Source: Bradyrhizobium sp. ARR65 (lineage in GTDB: Bacteria; Pseudomonadota; Alphaproteobacteria; Rhizobiales; Xanthobacteraceae). Taken from it: a DNA stretch of 64,000 bases. The DNA is taken from the NCBI RefSeq assembly GCF_000472385.1, contig NZ_AWZU01000005.1:190363-254362 (forward strand). Direction: 5' to 3'. The first letter of the stretch is position 1, and each line of letters begins with the position of its first letter. The notes under the pieces were generated by a model that was not told where the DNA came from, searched no databases, and saw only the letters and a list, made by a program, of their open reading frames with translations. Both the position numbers and the translations under genes were made by a program. Below are positions 8,785 through 18,041 of this stretch, piece after piece.

Positions 8785-10590
8785 TCAAGCAGCAATGGCG
8801 TCCAGGCTATCGACGAGAGCGAGCAGCGTCTTCGCATTTGCGACGACATGGACCGTCATAGGCTCGGCGCGTCCGCGAATGGCCACGTCCTGCCGCGGCA
8901 GGTCGTCGGCGGTCACGCTCGCGGTGGCGCACACTTCCTCCGAGACGAGGGCCTCGCAGGTGAGGCTCTTGGTCATGTCCTGCAGCCTTGCGGCAACATT
9001 GACGGCGTCGCCAAGCGCCGTGAACACCATGTGATCGCGGTAGCCGATATCCCCAACGATCACTTCACCACCGTGAATGCCGATGCCGAAGCGGATCGGC
9101 TCGCGCAGATCGTGCGCGAGAAACTGGTTCAATTCCTCGACATTGGTGGCGATAGCTGCCGCCGCCCGCAGCGCCTGGCGGCTCGCCGTCCCGGCATCCG
9201 TGGTAAGCCCGAACAGCGCCAGCATGCCGTCGCCGACGAACTGGTTCGGCTGCCCGCCGCAACTGATCACGGCCTGCGATACCGCGGCGAGAAACCGGTT
9301 GACGATAAAGACCGTGTCGAAAGGCAATCGGTGCTCGGCAAGCTGGGTCGAGCCGCGCATGTCCACGAACAGGCTGACGAGATAGCGCTCCTGCCCGATC
9401 CGCGCGGGGTAGGTGGCATGGGCGTTCGCCGAGATCGTGCTCGGGGTGAACAACTGGAAGAAGGAGAGGTCGGCGGTGGGGCGGAGCTGGCAGGCCAGGC
9501 GGATCGACGGGTCGGCCGTACCGACCCTGCTCAGCACGAAGGCTTCGCGTTGCGAAGGCTCGGGCAGGCTACTGCAATCGCCGATCACGCGGATGCGGCA
9601 GGTCGAGCAGCGCGCCCGGCCGCCGCAGACGCTCGCATGCGGCACGTTATGGCGCAGGCTCGCTTCCAACACGCTGAGGCCTTTCGGCACGCGGACGGTC
9701 TTGCCGTTGCCATAGGAGAGGGTGATCATGCCGCCACGTCGCTCGTGCAACTCGCGGGCGCCTCTTGCGAGCACGGAAAGCCCGATCAGGCCGAGATAGC
9801 CGAGCAGGGCGTAGTCCGTGACAGCGTCCAGCACATCCCCCTCTGCCGGCGTCCCCACCTTCCGCGCAGAGAGATTCTCGTCCTGCCATTCCGGGCTTGC
9901 GCTCTCTGCGATGATGGTCCGGCCCCCCTGATAGAATCCGAGCAGAGCCAGCGTCGGAACCAGCACGGCTGCGGCGAGCAGGAACGGCGCCGCCCAACTG
10001 TAGAATTTCTTCATGCGCAGCCAGAAGTGCAGACCGATGGACGCATGCGTCCAGGCGACGAGCAGAACGGTCGTGATCTGCAGGCCCTTGCCGGGATGTC
10101 CAACCCAGAAGGCATAAAGCTCCTGCGGATAGAGCTTCTCGTGGTCGAACAAGGTCCGGCCGAGCCGCACGCTGACGATATGACTCATGACCAGGAGCGG
10201 AATGCTCAGTCCGAGCGCGAGCTGCAGGGGCTCCATGGCCTTCCAGCGGAATTCCCGACGCTGGTATAGTGCCCAGATGCCGAGACCCATGTGCAACAGC
10301 GCGGCCGTATAGAACACCACGGCGACGGGGAGGAACCGCCAGAACAGCGTGTGATAGTAGACGCCGGTCTGCATCGCCTCGACCGAGATGTTGCCGAGCG
10401 CGTGGTTGAGGAAATGGCTGATCAGATAGGCGAACAGGATCAGCCCGCAGACGAGACGGACCTGGCGTGCGCCGATGCCGCGCAGCCAGTCCTGCAGCCT
10501 TTCCCGGTAGCTGATGGCCACGTGGTCCATGGAAGCATGACCCGCTTGCGCGACGTTTATTCCTTGCGGGGATACCGCTTCATGGGTCAT
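8785..10590 (-). CDS. Membrane cytochrome-b / [2Fe-2S] ferredoxin / adenylate cyclase fusion
   Basis: A 601-residue protein in three parts. Residues about 35-285 hold five or six hydrophobic helices with conserved His (FAYLISHFLNHALGN, ALLHMGLG, VMSHIVSV, HASIGLHFW), resembling the diheme-b SdhC/D-like anchor of Sinorhizobium CyaC. A plant-type ferredoxin domain follows, with cluster cysteines in VCGGRARCSTC and a fourth in RLACQL. The C-terminal part is a class III cyclase domain (LFVDMRGSTQLAEH, metal-binding Asp, GDGMLALFG, GDAVNVAARLQD). The design suggests cAMP synthesis controlled by quinone or redox state. Anchor heme ligation is inferred. It is divergent from the glycosyltransferase gene at 10649. 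Confidence 0.85.
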   Translation of the reverse strand: MTHEAVSPQGINVAQAGHASMDHVAISYRERLQDWLRGIGARQVRLVCGLILFAYLISHFLNHALGNISVEAMQTGVYYHTLFWRFLPVAVVFYTAALLHMGLGIWALYQRREFRWKAMEPLQLALGLSIPLLVMSHIVSVRLGRTLFDHEKLYPQELYAFWVGHPGKGLQITTVLLVAWTHASIGLHFWLRMKKFYSWAAPFLLAAAVLVPTLALLGFYQGGRTIIAESASPEWQDENLSARKVGTPAEGDVLDAVTDYALLGYLGLIGLSVLARGARELHERRGGMITLSYGNGKTVRVPKGLSVLEASLRHNVPHASVCGGRARCSTCRIRVIGDCSSLPEPSQREAFVLSRVGTADPSIRLACQLRPTADLSFFQLFTPSTISANAHATYPARIGQERYLVSLFVDMRGSTQLAEHRLPFDTVFIVNRFLAAVSQAVISCGGQPNQFVGDGMLALFGLTTDAGTASRQALRAAAAIATNVEELNQFLAHDLREPIRFGIGIHGGEVIVGDIGYRDHMVFTALGDAVNVAARLQDMTKSLTCEALVSEEVCATASVTADDLPRQDVAIRGRAEPMTVHVVANAKTLLALVDSLDAIAA

Positions 10591-10648
10591 CCCAGCAAGC
10601 CAGCCGACGGAACTTTACACCTCCCGAGCACCTCTGGGCGAAGGAATA

Positions 10649-12316
10649 GTGTATAGCCGCGGCGCGGGGCTTGCCGGCGTTGACACCCCCGATCCAGTCG
10701 TGGAAAAGCGCGCCGTGACAACTGCCCCGCCCGAGATGATCCGCGGCAAGCCGGATCCGGTTTCCCATCGGCCATTGCTGGTCGCCGCCGTCGTCATCGC
10801 CGCGATGACGGCCTTGCGCATCGCCTATGCCTGCCTGATCGATCTGCGCACCGACGAGGCCTATTACTGGACCTGGTCGAAGGAAAATGTGCTGTGCTTT
10901 CTCGATCACCCGCCGATGATCGCATGGTTCATCCGGCTGGGCACCGCGATGTTCGGCGACACCAATTTCGGCGTCCGCTTCGGCGGCATCCTGGCGATGC
11001 TGGTGACGCAGCTTTTGCTCGCCGATATCGCAAGGCGCGTGACGCATGACATTCGCGCGATCGTGCTCGCGCTGCTGCTGCCGGAGGCCGCGGTCTATTA
11101 TGGGCTGTTGATGGCAAAGGTCGCGCCCGACGTCGCGCTGATCCCGTTCTCGGTCGCGATGGTCTGGGCACTGGTGCGGCTGGTGGAGAGCAATGATGCG
11201 CGCTGGTGGCTCGCCGCGGGGACATTTGGCGGCCTGTCGCTGCTATCGAAGTTCACCGTGGTGATGTTCGTGCCGGCCATCATCGCCTTCGTGCTGGTGC
11301 CGGACTGGCGGGCGCGTTGGCTGAAAAGCCCATATCCGTTGCTTGCGGCCCTGATCGCGCTCGCGCTGTTTTCGCCCGTCCTGATCTGGAACGTGCAGCA
11401 TGACTTCGCCTCGTTCCGCTTCCAGCTCGTGCGGGCGACGGCCAACCACGACATCACGCTCCGCACAGTTGCCGACTATATCGGCCTGCAATTCGGGCAG
11501 GTCGGTTTCGTGGTGCTGCCGGTGGTGCTGTCGGGTCTCATTCTGACGGCGCGGCGCGGCTATCTCGGGCGCGAGCCGGTCGCGATCCTGCTGTCGACCG
11601 CGGTGATCGTGCCGTTCCTGTATTTTCTCTGGAAGTCGCTCACGCTTCGTGTCGGCGATACCTGGCCGATGTTCATGTGGCCGGTCGGCCTTGCCGCCGC
11701 CGCGATCAACATCGCGATGCTGCCGCGCGAAGGCTGGCCGGCCTGGATGATCAGATCGACGATCTGGTGGGCGAATACGGCGGTCGTGTCGGGTCTCGTG
11801 ACGGTCGTCCTGGTCTTTCTCTACGCCGTCGCGAGCCCCTGGAATCTGATCGGCCGCGCCGATCCGATCGGCGGCGAAGCGGGCTACGGGCCGGTGGCGG
11901 CGCGGGTGCAGGCGCAATTGGACAAGACTGGCGCGACCTGGATCGCGACCACGGACTACCGCACCTATGCGATGATGCGCTGGTATTTCAATGGCCGGGT
12001 GCCGGTCATCCAGATCAACGAGCGCGGCCGCTTTCAGGGCTTTGCCGATCCCGGCATGGACAAGATCGAGGGCCACACCGGTCTTTATGTCGCGCGCGAG
12101 CCCGACAACAGGCTCCCGCTCTGGGACCTGACCACGGCCAAGCGCGAGCCGCTGGAGCGCGTCGATCGGGTCTGGCGTGGCAGCGTGATGGACACCTATT
12201 CGCTCGATAAGCTCACCGGCTGGACGCCAGAACTTAATCCGCCGCCCGACTCGCCCTTCTTCCGCTGGCGCGTGCTGGCGGGCGATATCTGGGTGCCCGA
12301 CGCCGCAGTGGCCTAG
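10649..12316 (+). CDS. GT39 / ArnT-like membrane glycosyltransferase
   Basis: The 555-residue polytopic protein starts at GTG after an AAGGA box. After the first helix comes RTDEAYYWTWS, the acidic DE motif of the GT39/GT83 fold, then DHPPMIAWFIRLG. Many hydrophobic helices follow and a soluble C-terminal domain begins around residue 405 (PVAARVQAQLDKTGATWI). The family moves sugars from polyprenyl-phosphate carriers to lipid A, protein or other acceptors on the outer face of the inner membrane. Donor and acceptor cannot be told here. It is flanked by a divergent cyclase gene and a repeat. Confidence 0.85.
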   Translation: MYSRGAGLAGVDTPDPVVEKRAVTTAPPEMIRGKPDPVSHRPLLVAAVVIAAMTALRIAYACLIDLRTDEAYYWTWSKENVLCFLDHPPMIAWFIRLGTAMFGDTNFGVRFGGILAMLVTQLLLADIARRVTHDIRAIVLALLLPEAAVYYGLLMAKVAPDVALIPFSVAMVWALVRLVESNDARWWLAAGTFGGLSLLSKFTVVMFVPAIIAFVLVPDWRARWLKSPYPLLAALIALALFSPVLIWNVQHDFASFRFQLVRATANHDITLRTVADYIGLQFGQVGFVVLPVVLSGLILTARRGYLGREPVAILLSTAVIVPFLYFLWKSLTLRVGDTWPMFMWPVGLAAAAINIAMLPREGWPAWMIRSTIWWANTAVVSGLVTVVLVFLYAVASPWNLIGRADPIGGEAGYGPVAARVQAQLDKTGATWIATTDYRTYAMMRWYFNGRVPVIQINERGRFQGFADPGMDKIEGHTGLYVAREPDNRLPLWDLTTAKREPLERVDRVWRGSVMDTYSLDKLTGWTPELNPPPDSPFFRWRVLAGDIWVPDAAVA

Positions 12317-12333
12317 GCTCCCAAGCCAGTCCC

Positions 12334-12444
12334 GTCATCCTGACGCACGAGCGTCAGCGAGCCTCGAAGGATAAATGGACCCGCTGCGACAGCCCGGCCG
12401 TCGCTCTTCGAGACGGCCGCTGCGCGGCCTCCTCAGGATAACGG
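12334..12444. repeat. Dispersed palindromic repeat (CCGTCATCCTGA family)
   Basis: Starts CGTCATCCTGACGC and closes with CCTCAGGATAACGG, with inner arms around AGCGTCAGCGAGCCTCGAAGG and CTTCGAGACGGCCGC. Relatives occur at 24041-24189 and, diverged, at 63551-63632. It lies between convergent genes and may double as a terminator. Confidence 0.6.
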
Positions 12445-12468
12445 TTTAACATTGCAACGCGGGTGCAA

Positions 12469-13497
12469 TTATTCCTCGTCGTCCCGCTTGCGCAGGAGAT
12501 CCTTCGCAAGATCAGCGAGCACTGGCCGCGGCAGCGCCGCGAAGGGCAATGGACGCGTCACCTCGATGGCGGCGAGACCCAGACGCGCGGTGAGCAGGCC
12601 GTTGAGCACGCCTTCGCCGAGCCGCTGCGACAGCCTTGCCGCGATGCCATGGCCGAGCACTTGTTGCACCAGGCTGTCGCTCGCCGCCATGCCGCCGGTA
12701 ATCGCAAGGTGCGCGATGACGTGGCGCAAGAGTCTGATCATGCCGAGCGCGCCCGGCCGTCCGCCATAGAGCCGCGCCAATTGCCGGATCAGCCGCAAGG
12801 AGGCCACGAACACGAACAGCACGTCGATCACGGCACGCGGGCTGACGGCGGTGACGATCGATACGCGCTGCGCCGCCAAGGACACCAGGCGACGCGCCTC
12901 GCGGTCCAGCGGCGTCATCAATTCGCGTTCGGCGAGCCGGATCATGTCGGCGCCGTCGATGATATCGTCGACATGGCCTTGCAGCGCCAGGCGGGCGCGG
13001 GCGAGTTGCGGATTCTGGTGTGCGATCCTCAGGAGCTGTCGCACGACATCGCGGCTCTCGGCGCGCTCATCGCTGAGCAGCACCGAGGCCGCGCGGGCCT
13101 GCAGCTTTTCGATCGCGGCTAGCCGCATCAGGCCGACCGTTTCGCGCGCGGTGACGGCAGCAAGCGCGAGTGCCGCCGTGAAGGCAAAGACGAGGCCGAC
13201 AATGCCGAGGCTTTCGCTGCGGGCGAACAGATCCTCCACCAACTGCGTGACGCCGAGCCCGAGCCCGAGCAGCACGAGTCCGGCGATTGCGGCCCAGAAC
13301 AGCGCGCCCCAGCGGAAGCCGCGCCGCTCCAAGACCGGTGCTTCGATCGGCACCGGCAGCGACGCCGGCTCTGCTTCCGGGGTGATCTGGATGGTGCCGC
13401 GCGACGGCCGAGGCGCGTCCTTTTCATCGACCACGACAACGCCGGGATCGTCGAGCCGGAAGGTTTGCGGCTTGCGCGGTTGCTGGCGCTCGCTCAT
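12469..13497 (-). CDS. TIGR01620/DUF697 (YcjF-like) membrane protein
   Basis: The 342-residue protein has a polar N-terminus (QQPRKPQTFRLDDPGVVVVDE), two adjacent hydrophobic helices (about residues 88-145) and the DUF697 C-terminal region (VSPRAVIDVLFVFVASLRLIRQLARLYGGRPG). It overlaps the preceding YcjX-like gene by 4 bp (ATGA), so the pair is translationally coupled. YcjX/YcjF pairs are widespread and often stress-linked, but their biochemical role is not settled. Confidence 0.85.
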   Translation of the reverse strand: MSERQQPRKPQTFRLDDPGVVVVDEKDAPRPSRGTIQITPEAEPASLPVPIEAPVLERRGFRWGALFWAAIAGLVLLGLGLGVTQLVEDLFARSESLGIVGLVFAFTAALALAAVTARETVGLMRLAAIEKLQARAASVLLSDERAESRDVVRQLLRIAHQNPQLARARLALQGHVDDIIDGADMIRLAERELMTPLDREARRLVSLAAQRVSIVTAVSPRAVIDVLFVFVASLRLIRQLARLYGGRPGALGMIRLLRHVIAHLAITGGMAASDSLVQQVLGHGIAARLSQRLGEGVLNGLLTARLGLAAIEVTRPLPFAALPRPVLADLAKDLLRKRDDEE

Positions 13498-14963
13498 TGC
13501 AATCGATCTCCAATCAGAAACTGCAGCGCGCGGTCGAGGCGGATGTGAGGCAGCGCGGGCGCGCCATCGCCATCGCGCTCCAGCGGCGGCGGGCGGAAAC
13601 GCAGGAAGCGGAAGTCCGATGCTTCGGCCGCCGTGCTGGAAAGTCCGCGAAAGGAGCCTTCGCCATCGAACAGCGCCTCGGGATCGGCGGGCAGGTCGCC
13701 GGGAAAGGTCGCGACTTCCGTCTCGCCGTCAAAGGTTTCACCGCCATCCGTCTCGCCGGGCAATGGGGTGCCGAGGATCGAGGGCAGTTTGTCGTGGCCG
13801 CGGGAGACCATGGCTTCGCGCGTGGCGCGGACCGCCGCCAGCGCCACGACGTCGATCGTGGCGCCGGTGCTCTCGGCCTTCGCGACCGCCCTGGCGACCG
13901 AGCGGCGCAGGATGGCCTCGAGTCTATCATGGCTCGAGTGGTGCAGATGGTCGGCCTTGGTGGCGGCAAACAGAATGCGGTCGATCCGCGGCCGGAACAG
14001 CGCTGATAAGAGGGTCGAGCGGCCGACCCTGAAGCAGTCGAGAATTCCGGCCAGTGCCGCCTCGAGATCGTGCAGCGCCTCAGGGCCGGAATTGAAGGCC
14101 GCGAGCGCATCGACCAGCACGATCTGGCGATCGAGCCGCGCAAAATGATCGCGGAAGAAGGGACGTACCACCACGTCCTTGTAGGCTTCGTAGCGGCGGA
14201 CCATCATCGCCCACAGCGAGCCTTCCGGCGCCGCACCGTCTGGCGGCACGTCCAGCGGCGCAAAGGTGAGCGCCGGCGAACCCGCAAGATTGCCTGGCAT
14301 CAGGAAACGCCCGGGCGGCAACAGGCTCATGGCAAACCGCTCGTCGCGGCAGGCGCGCAAATAGTCGGTGAAGAGTTTCGCCGCCACGAGCGTCGCCTGC
14401 TCGTCTTCCCGGCCGCTCGGCTCAAGCGTGGCGAGCTGCGCATGCCAGACGGCCGCGAGCGGCGCACGCGGCTTTTCCCGGGACAGCTCAAGGCTCTCTC
14501 GCGCCCATTGCTCGTAGCTCTTGTTGAGGAGCGGCAGATCCAAAAGCCATTCGCCGGGGTAATCGACAATATCGAGCGTCAGTGTCCGCTCTGCGCTGTT
14601 TTGTCGCTGATAGTCGATCACCAGACGGAGCTCGCTGATGTCGACGGTTGAGTTCGGCCAGCCGCGCTTCTCGATCAAGGTGTGCAAATGGCTCTCATAG
14701 GCAAAGCGCGGCACGGCATCATCAGGCTGCGGCGCGAGCTGGGCGCGGGCGATCCGCCCGGAGGCATAGGCCTCGAAGACAGGAAAGCGGCCGCCGCGTG
14801 TGAGCCCATGGATCAGTGCGGTGATGAACACGGTTTTTCCGGCACGTGACAAGCCGGTAACGCCGAGCCGTACGGTCGGGTTGAAGAGGTGCTCCCCATA
14901 GTCTAGCAACGCCCGCGCCGAGAGGCGGGCTTCCTCGACGATATCGGACAGGCTGAGGGCCAT
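13494..14963 (-). CDS. YcjX-family (DUF463) P-loop NTPase
   Basis: The 489-residue protein has a Walker A motif GLSRAGKTVF about residues 36-45 and the family-typical LDIVDYPGEWLLDLPLL and RIDRILFAATKADHLH segments, which resemble GTPase G3 and G4 motifs (DxxG and TKAD). It should be a cytoplasmic GTP- or ATP-binding protein acting with the DUF697 membrane partner encoded immediately downstream with a 4-bp overlap. Confidence 0.88.
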   Translation of the reverse strand: MALSLSDIVEEARLSARALLDYGEHLFNPTVRLGVTGLSRAGKTVFITALIHGLTRGGRFPVFEAYASGRIARAQLAPQPDDAVPRFAYESHLHTLIEKRGWPNSTVDISELRLVIDYQRQNSAERTLTLDIVDYPGEWLLDLPLLNKSYEQWARESLELSREKPRAPLAAVWHAQLATLEPSGREDEQATLVAAKLFTDYLRACRDERFAMSLLPPGRFLMPGNLAGSPALTFAPLDVPPDGAAPEGSLWAMMVRRYEAYKDVVVRPFFRDHFARLDRQIVLVDALAAFNSGPEALHDLEAALAGILDCFRVGRSTLLSALFRPRIDRILFAATKADHLHHSSHDRLEAILRRSVARAVAKAESTGATIDVVALAAVRATREAMVSRGHDKLPSILGTPLPGETDGGETFDGETEVATFPGDLPADPEALFDGEGSFRGLSSTAAEASDFRFLRFRPPPLERDGDGAPALPHIRLDRALQFLIGDRLQ

Positions 14964-15145
14964 AAAGCGACGGAAACTCAGGGCAGGAGAACGGGCGGGA
15001 ACGCTAGGGCAAAGGTGGCCATTGCATAGCCGAAATCAAGCTTCACACTGGCGCAGGTGAACCACGGTTAAGGTGGCTTGAACCCATCGTTCACCAGTCA
15101 ACAACTAATTCTACCGCTCAACCAGAAGGTTTTTCGGACCAAGCC

Positions 15146-15841
15146 ATGACGATGTTCAAGCTGAAGCAACTGGCCTCGACCTCCGTCCATGCGGCGGCGG
15201 GGGCGGTCGGCTGGGATTATGATCGCGCGGAACTGATCGCCGACGGCATCGTCCATGCCATTGGCATCATCCTAGGACTGATCGCCGCCACCGCGCTGGT
15301 GGTGTTGACCGCGGTCTATGCCACCGCGCTCGATATCGTCGGCGTGTCGATCTATGTCGCCGGCCTGCTCACCATGCTGGTGCTGTCGGCGACGTACAAT
15401 CTCTGGCCGGTGTCGCGCGCCAAATGGGTGCTGCGGCGCTTCGATCACTCGGCGATTTACGTGCTGATCGCGGCGACCTACACGCCGTTCATCATGGAAC
15501 TGGAGCCGAGCGTGTTCTCGGTTGCGCTTCTCGTCGGTGTCTGGTGCGTGGCGATCTTCGGCATCGTGCTCAAGCTCGGCTGGCCCGGCCGGTTCGACCG
15601 GCTCTCGATCGGCCTCTATCTCGCGCTCGGCTGGAGCGGGGCGATGCTCTATGATTGGGTGGTCGCGGCACTGCCGACGCTCGCGCTGCGGCTGGTGCTC
15701 GCTGGCGGCGCGCTCTATAGTCTTGGCGTGATCTTTCACGCTTGGCGGCGGCTGCGCTTCCAGAACGCGATCTGGCATTGTTTCGTGTTGCTCGGCGCGG
15801 CCTGCCATTATTCCGCGGTGCTGGATCTGATTCTAGCCTGA
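15146..15841 (+). CDS. Hemolysin-III / YqfA (PAQR-type) membrane protein
   Basis: The 231-residue polytopic protein has about seven hydrophobic segments. Signature residues are present: the first helix contains DGIVHAIGI, then LSATYNLWPVSRAKWVLRRFDHSAIYVLIAATYTPF, and the end HAWRRLRFQNAIWHCFVLLGAACHYSAVL. These His, Asp and Ser residues form the zinc-type site of PAQR/HlyIII proteins. True hemolytic activity is unproven for most members. The following SDR gene starts 24 bp downstream on the same strand. Confidence 0.88.
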   Translation: MTMFKLKQLASTSVHAAAGAVGWDYDRAELIADGIVHAIGIILGLIAATALVVLTAVYATALDIVGVSIYVAGLLTMLVLSATYNLWPVSRAKWVLRRFDHSAIYVLIAATYTPFIMELEPSVFSVALLVGVWCVAIFGIVLKLGWPGRFDRLSIGLYLALGWSGAMLYDWVVAALPTLALRLVLAGGALYSLGVIFHAWRRLRFQNAIWHCFVLLGAACHYSAVLDLILA

Positions 15842-15865
15842 CGGTTTTCCAAAGGGGGTCTGTCG

Positions 15866-16660
15866 ATGCAGGTGGCCGGCAAGGTCGTGGTTGTCACGGG
15901 TGGCGCCAACGGCATCGGCAAGGCGTTGTGCGAGGCCTTTCACGGTGCCGGCGCGGCCAAGGTGGTGGTCACCGACATCGATGGCAGTGGCGCGCGGACG
16001 GTTGCCGCGGCGATCGGCGGTGCGGCGTTCCAATGCGATGTCGCGAAGGAAAAGGACATCCTGCACGTTATCGAGGAGACCGAGCGGCAATTCGGCCCGA
16101 TCGCGCTGTTCTGTTCCAATGCCGGCATAGGCGGCGGCTTCGATCCGCTCTCCGTCAACGCCGGCGGCACGTCGGACGAGCCGTTCATGCGGAGCTGGGC
16201 AATCCATGTCATGGCCCATGTCTATGCCGCGCGGCACCTCATCCCACGCTACAAGGCGCGGGGCGGCGGCTATTTTCTCAACACGATTTCCGCCGCCGGC
16301 CTGCTGTCGCAAGTCGGCAGCCCCGCTTATTCCACCACCAAACATGCAGCGGTCGGCTTTGCCGAAAGTCTCGCGATTTCGCACCGGGCCGACGGCATCA
16401 AGGTCTCGATCCTCTGCCCGCAGGGCGTGGACACCAACATGCTGCGTTCGATCCCAAAGGGACCGCAATCCGGCGACGGCGATCTCTCGCCGGAACAGGT
16501 GGCCCGGGACACGCTCGCTGGGATCGGGCAGGAGACGTTCCTGATCCTCCCGCATCCGCAGGTGCTCGGCTACATGCGCAAGAAGACCGAGAATTACGAC
16601 CGCTGGATCGCCGGCATGGCCAAGATCCAGGCCAAGATGCGGGAAGAGTACGGGAAGTAA
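15866..16660 (+). CDS. Short-chain dehydrogenase/reductase
   Basis: A 264-residue classical SDR: NAD(P)-binding TGGANGIGKA near the N-terminus, NAGIGGG, catalytic Ser in NTISAAGLL and YSTTK as the Tyr-x-x-x-Lys pair. VTDIDGS at the end of the second strand suggests NAD preference (acidic residue). Substrate unknown. Its 24-bp distance from the HlyIII-like gene suggests co-transcription. It converges with the MarR gene that ends 10 bp beyond it. Confidence 0.88.
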   Translation: MQVAGKVVVVTGGANGIGKALCEAFHGAGAAKVVVTDIDGSGARTVAAAIGGAAFQCDVAKEKDILHVIEETERQFGPIALFCSNAGIGGGFDPLSVNAGGTSDEPFMRSWAIHVMAHVYAARHLIPRYKARGGGYFLNTISAAGLLSQVGSPAYSTTKHAAVGFAESLAISHRADGIKVSILCPQGVDTNMLRSIPKGPQSGDGDLSPEQVARDTLAGIGQETFLILPHPQVLGYMRKKTENYDRWIAGMAKIQAKMREEYGK

Positions 16661-16669
16661 GTCGCCCTT

Positions 16670-17146
16670 TCAGCCAACTGACTGCAGCGCCGCTGCGGCG
16701 TTGGCAGCGCGGTCGGCCTCCAAGGCGCGGGCATAAAGCATCAATCCCTCGCGCACGGTCCGCTGCTCGGCCTCGCTCAGCCGCGCCAGCGCGCCGGAGA
16801 CCTGGCGACGGCCGAACGCATGCAGTGCGGCGAGTGTGCGACGCCCCTTGGCCGTCAGCGCGAGCGGCTTGAACCGCGCGTCATCAGGATCGTTCATTTG
16901 CTTGAGCTCACCCGACACGATGAGCTTGCGCACCATGCGGCTGACGCTTGATTTCTCCAGATGCAGAAAATCCGCGAGCTGCCCCGCGGTCATCGGTCCG
17001 CGGATGCCGATCTCCAGGATCGTATGCACCGCCGACGGCGGATGGTCCGTCGCCGCCACGGTGGTGTCCATGAAGCCGAGCTCGCGCACCATCTGCCGGG
17101 AGGCGGCACGAATATCGTCGATCAGAATGAGGTCGAGCGGGTTCAT
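16670..17146 (-). CDS. MarR-family transcriptional regulator
   Basis: A winged-helix regulator of about 158 residues: MTAGQLADFLHLEKSSVSRMVRKL is the HTH region and DPDDARFKPLALTAKGRRTL the wing. I place the start at MNPLDL (17146); upstream in-frame codons run into a perfect palindrome at 17164-17178 that is better read as its operator. The divergent gene encodes an SDR, the usual MarR arrangement for repression relieved by a small aromatic or phenolic ligand; the ligand is unknown. Confidence 0.88.
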   Translation of the reverse strand: MNPLDLILIDDIRAASRQMVRELGFMDTTVAATDHPPSAVHTILEIGIRGPMTAGQLADFLHLEKSSVSRMVRKLIVSGELKQMNDPDDARFKPLALTAKGRRTLAALHAFGRRQVSGALARLSEAEQRTVREGLMLYARALEADRAANAAAALQSVG

Positions 17147-17163
17147 CTTGACTCCGGAAGTTG

Positions 17164-17178
17164 GTTGTATCATACAAC
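17164..17178. promoter_or_regulatory. Perfect 15-bp palindrome, probable MarR operator
   Basis: GTTGTAT-C-ATACAAC lies 17 bp upstream of the MarR start and 42 bp upstream of the divergent SDR start at 17221. Size, symmetry and location fit autoregulation plus control of the SDR. Confidence 0.7.
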
Positions 17179-17220
17179 TATAGGGCCTGCAACGGTGCAG
17201 GCAGCGGCGATGGTGGTCTG

Positions 17221-18030
17221 ATGTCCGGTGTTGTGCGTGAAGCCTTGCCGACTGAGGGAATATTGGACAGGTCCGCAGGCCGCATGCGCGGAAAGGTCTG
17301 CCTGGTGACCGGCGGTGGCAGCGGGATCGGCCGCGCTACCGCGCTCAAGATGGCGGAAGAGGGCGCCGAGGCCGTCGTGATCGCCGGCCGGCGTGAAGCC
17401 GACATTGAGGACGCGGCAGGGGCATGCGAGCGGCTCGGCAGCCGGGCGCTCGCGCTAAGAACCGATGTCACGCGCGAGGACGATGTTGTGCGCCTGGTCG
17501 CGACGGCGCTCGAGCGCTACGGTCGGCTGGACGTCGCCTTCAACAATGCCGGTTTCCAGGAGCGTCGCGCGCCGATCGAGACGCAAGACAGCACCGTCTA
17601 TGACCAGGTCTTCGACGGCAATGTGCGCTCGGTCTATCTGTGCCTGCGCCATCAGCTACCGGCGATGTTTGCCCGCGGCGCGGGACGCATCGTCATCAAT
17701 GCTTCGGTGAGCGGTGTGCGCAATCCAAATTCCGGGTTTTCGCTCTATTCCGCCTCAAAGGCGGCGGTGATCTCGTTGACGCGTTCCGCCGCGATGGAGG
17801 CCGCGCCGCGCGGGGTGAGGATCAACGCCATCGCGCCGGGCCGCGTCGTCACCGACATGATGCTGCGCGCTGGCGTCGGCGACGTGGCGACGGTCGCGGC
17901 AGGGCTGCCGCTGCGGCGGATGGGTGAGCCTGAGGAAGTCGCCGAAGCCGTGGTCTGGCTGCTCTCGGATGCTGCGTCCTACGTGGTGGGCCATGTCCTC
18001 GCCGCCGACGGCGGTTTTCTGGCGTCGTAG
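17221..18030 (+). CDS. Short-chain dehydrogenase/reductase, divergent from marR
   Basis: A classical SDR with TGGGSGIGRA, NNAGFQ, INASVSG (catalytic Ser) and YSASKAAV (Tyr and Lys), then INAIAPGRVVTDMM and a C-terminus GHVLAADGGFLAS typical of FabG-like enzymes. IAGRREADI suggests an Arg for NADP. An ATG at 17221 gives 269 residues; one at 17284 (MRGKVCLV) would give a more standard length and is a real alternative. The open frame extends up to 17161, but that would place the MarR operator inside the gene. Likely induced when MarR releases the palindrome. Confidence 0.87.
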   Translation: MSGVVREALPTEGILDRSAGRMRGKVCLVTGGGSGIGRATALKMAEEGAEAVVIAGRREADIEDAAGACERLGSRALALRTDVTREDDVVRLVATALERYGRLDVAFNNAGFQERRAPIETQDSTVYDQVFDGNVRSVYLCLRHQLPAMFARGAGRIVINASVSGVRNPNSGFSLYSASKAAVISLTRSAAMEAAPRGVRINAIAPGRVVTDMMLRAGVGDVATVAAGLPLRRMGEPEEVAEAVVWLLSDAASYVVGHVLAADGGFLAS

Positions 18031-18041
18031 GTCTAGGCACC

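Noticed and set aside
6974..9034. 686-codon open frame on the plus strand
   Set aside because: Antisense to sorA/sorB and the cyclase gene end; Arg/Asp-rich composition with no domain.
8848..10269. 473-codon open frame on the plus strand
   Set aside because: Antisense to the cyclase fusion, which has clear domains.
12334..12444. Possible CRISPR repeat
   Set aside because: Single copies with nested palindromes, no regular spacing or spacers, no cas genes.
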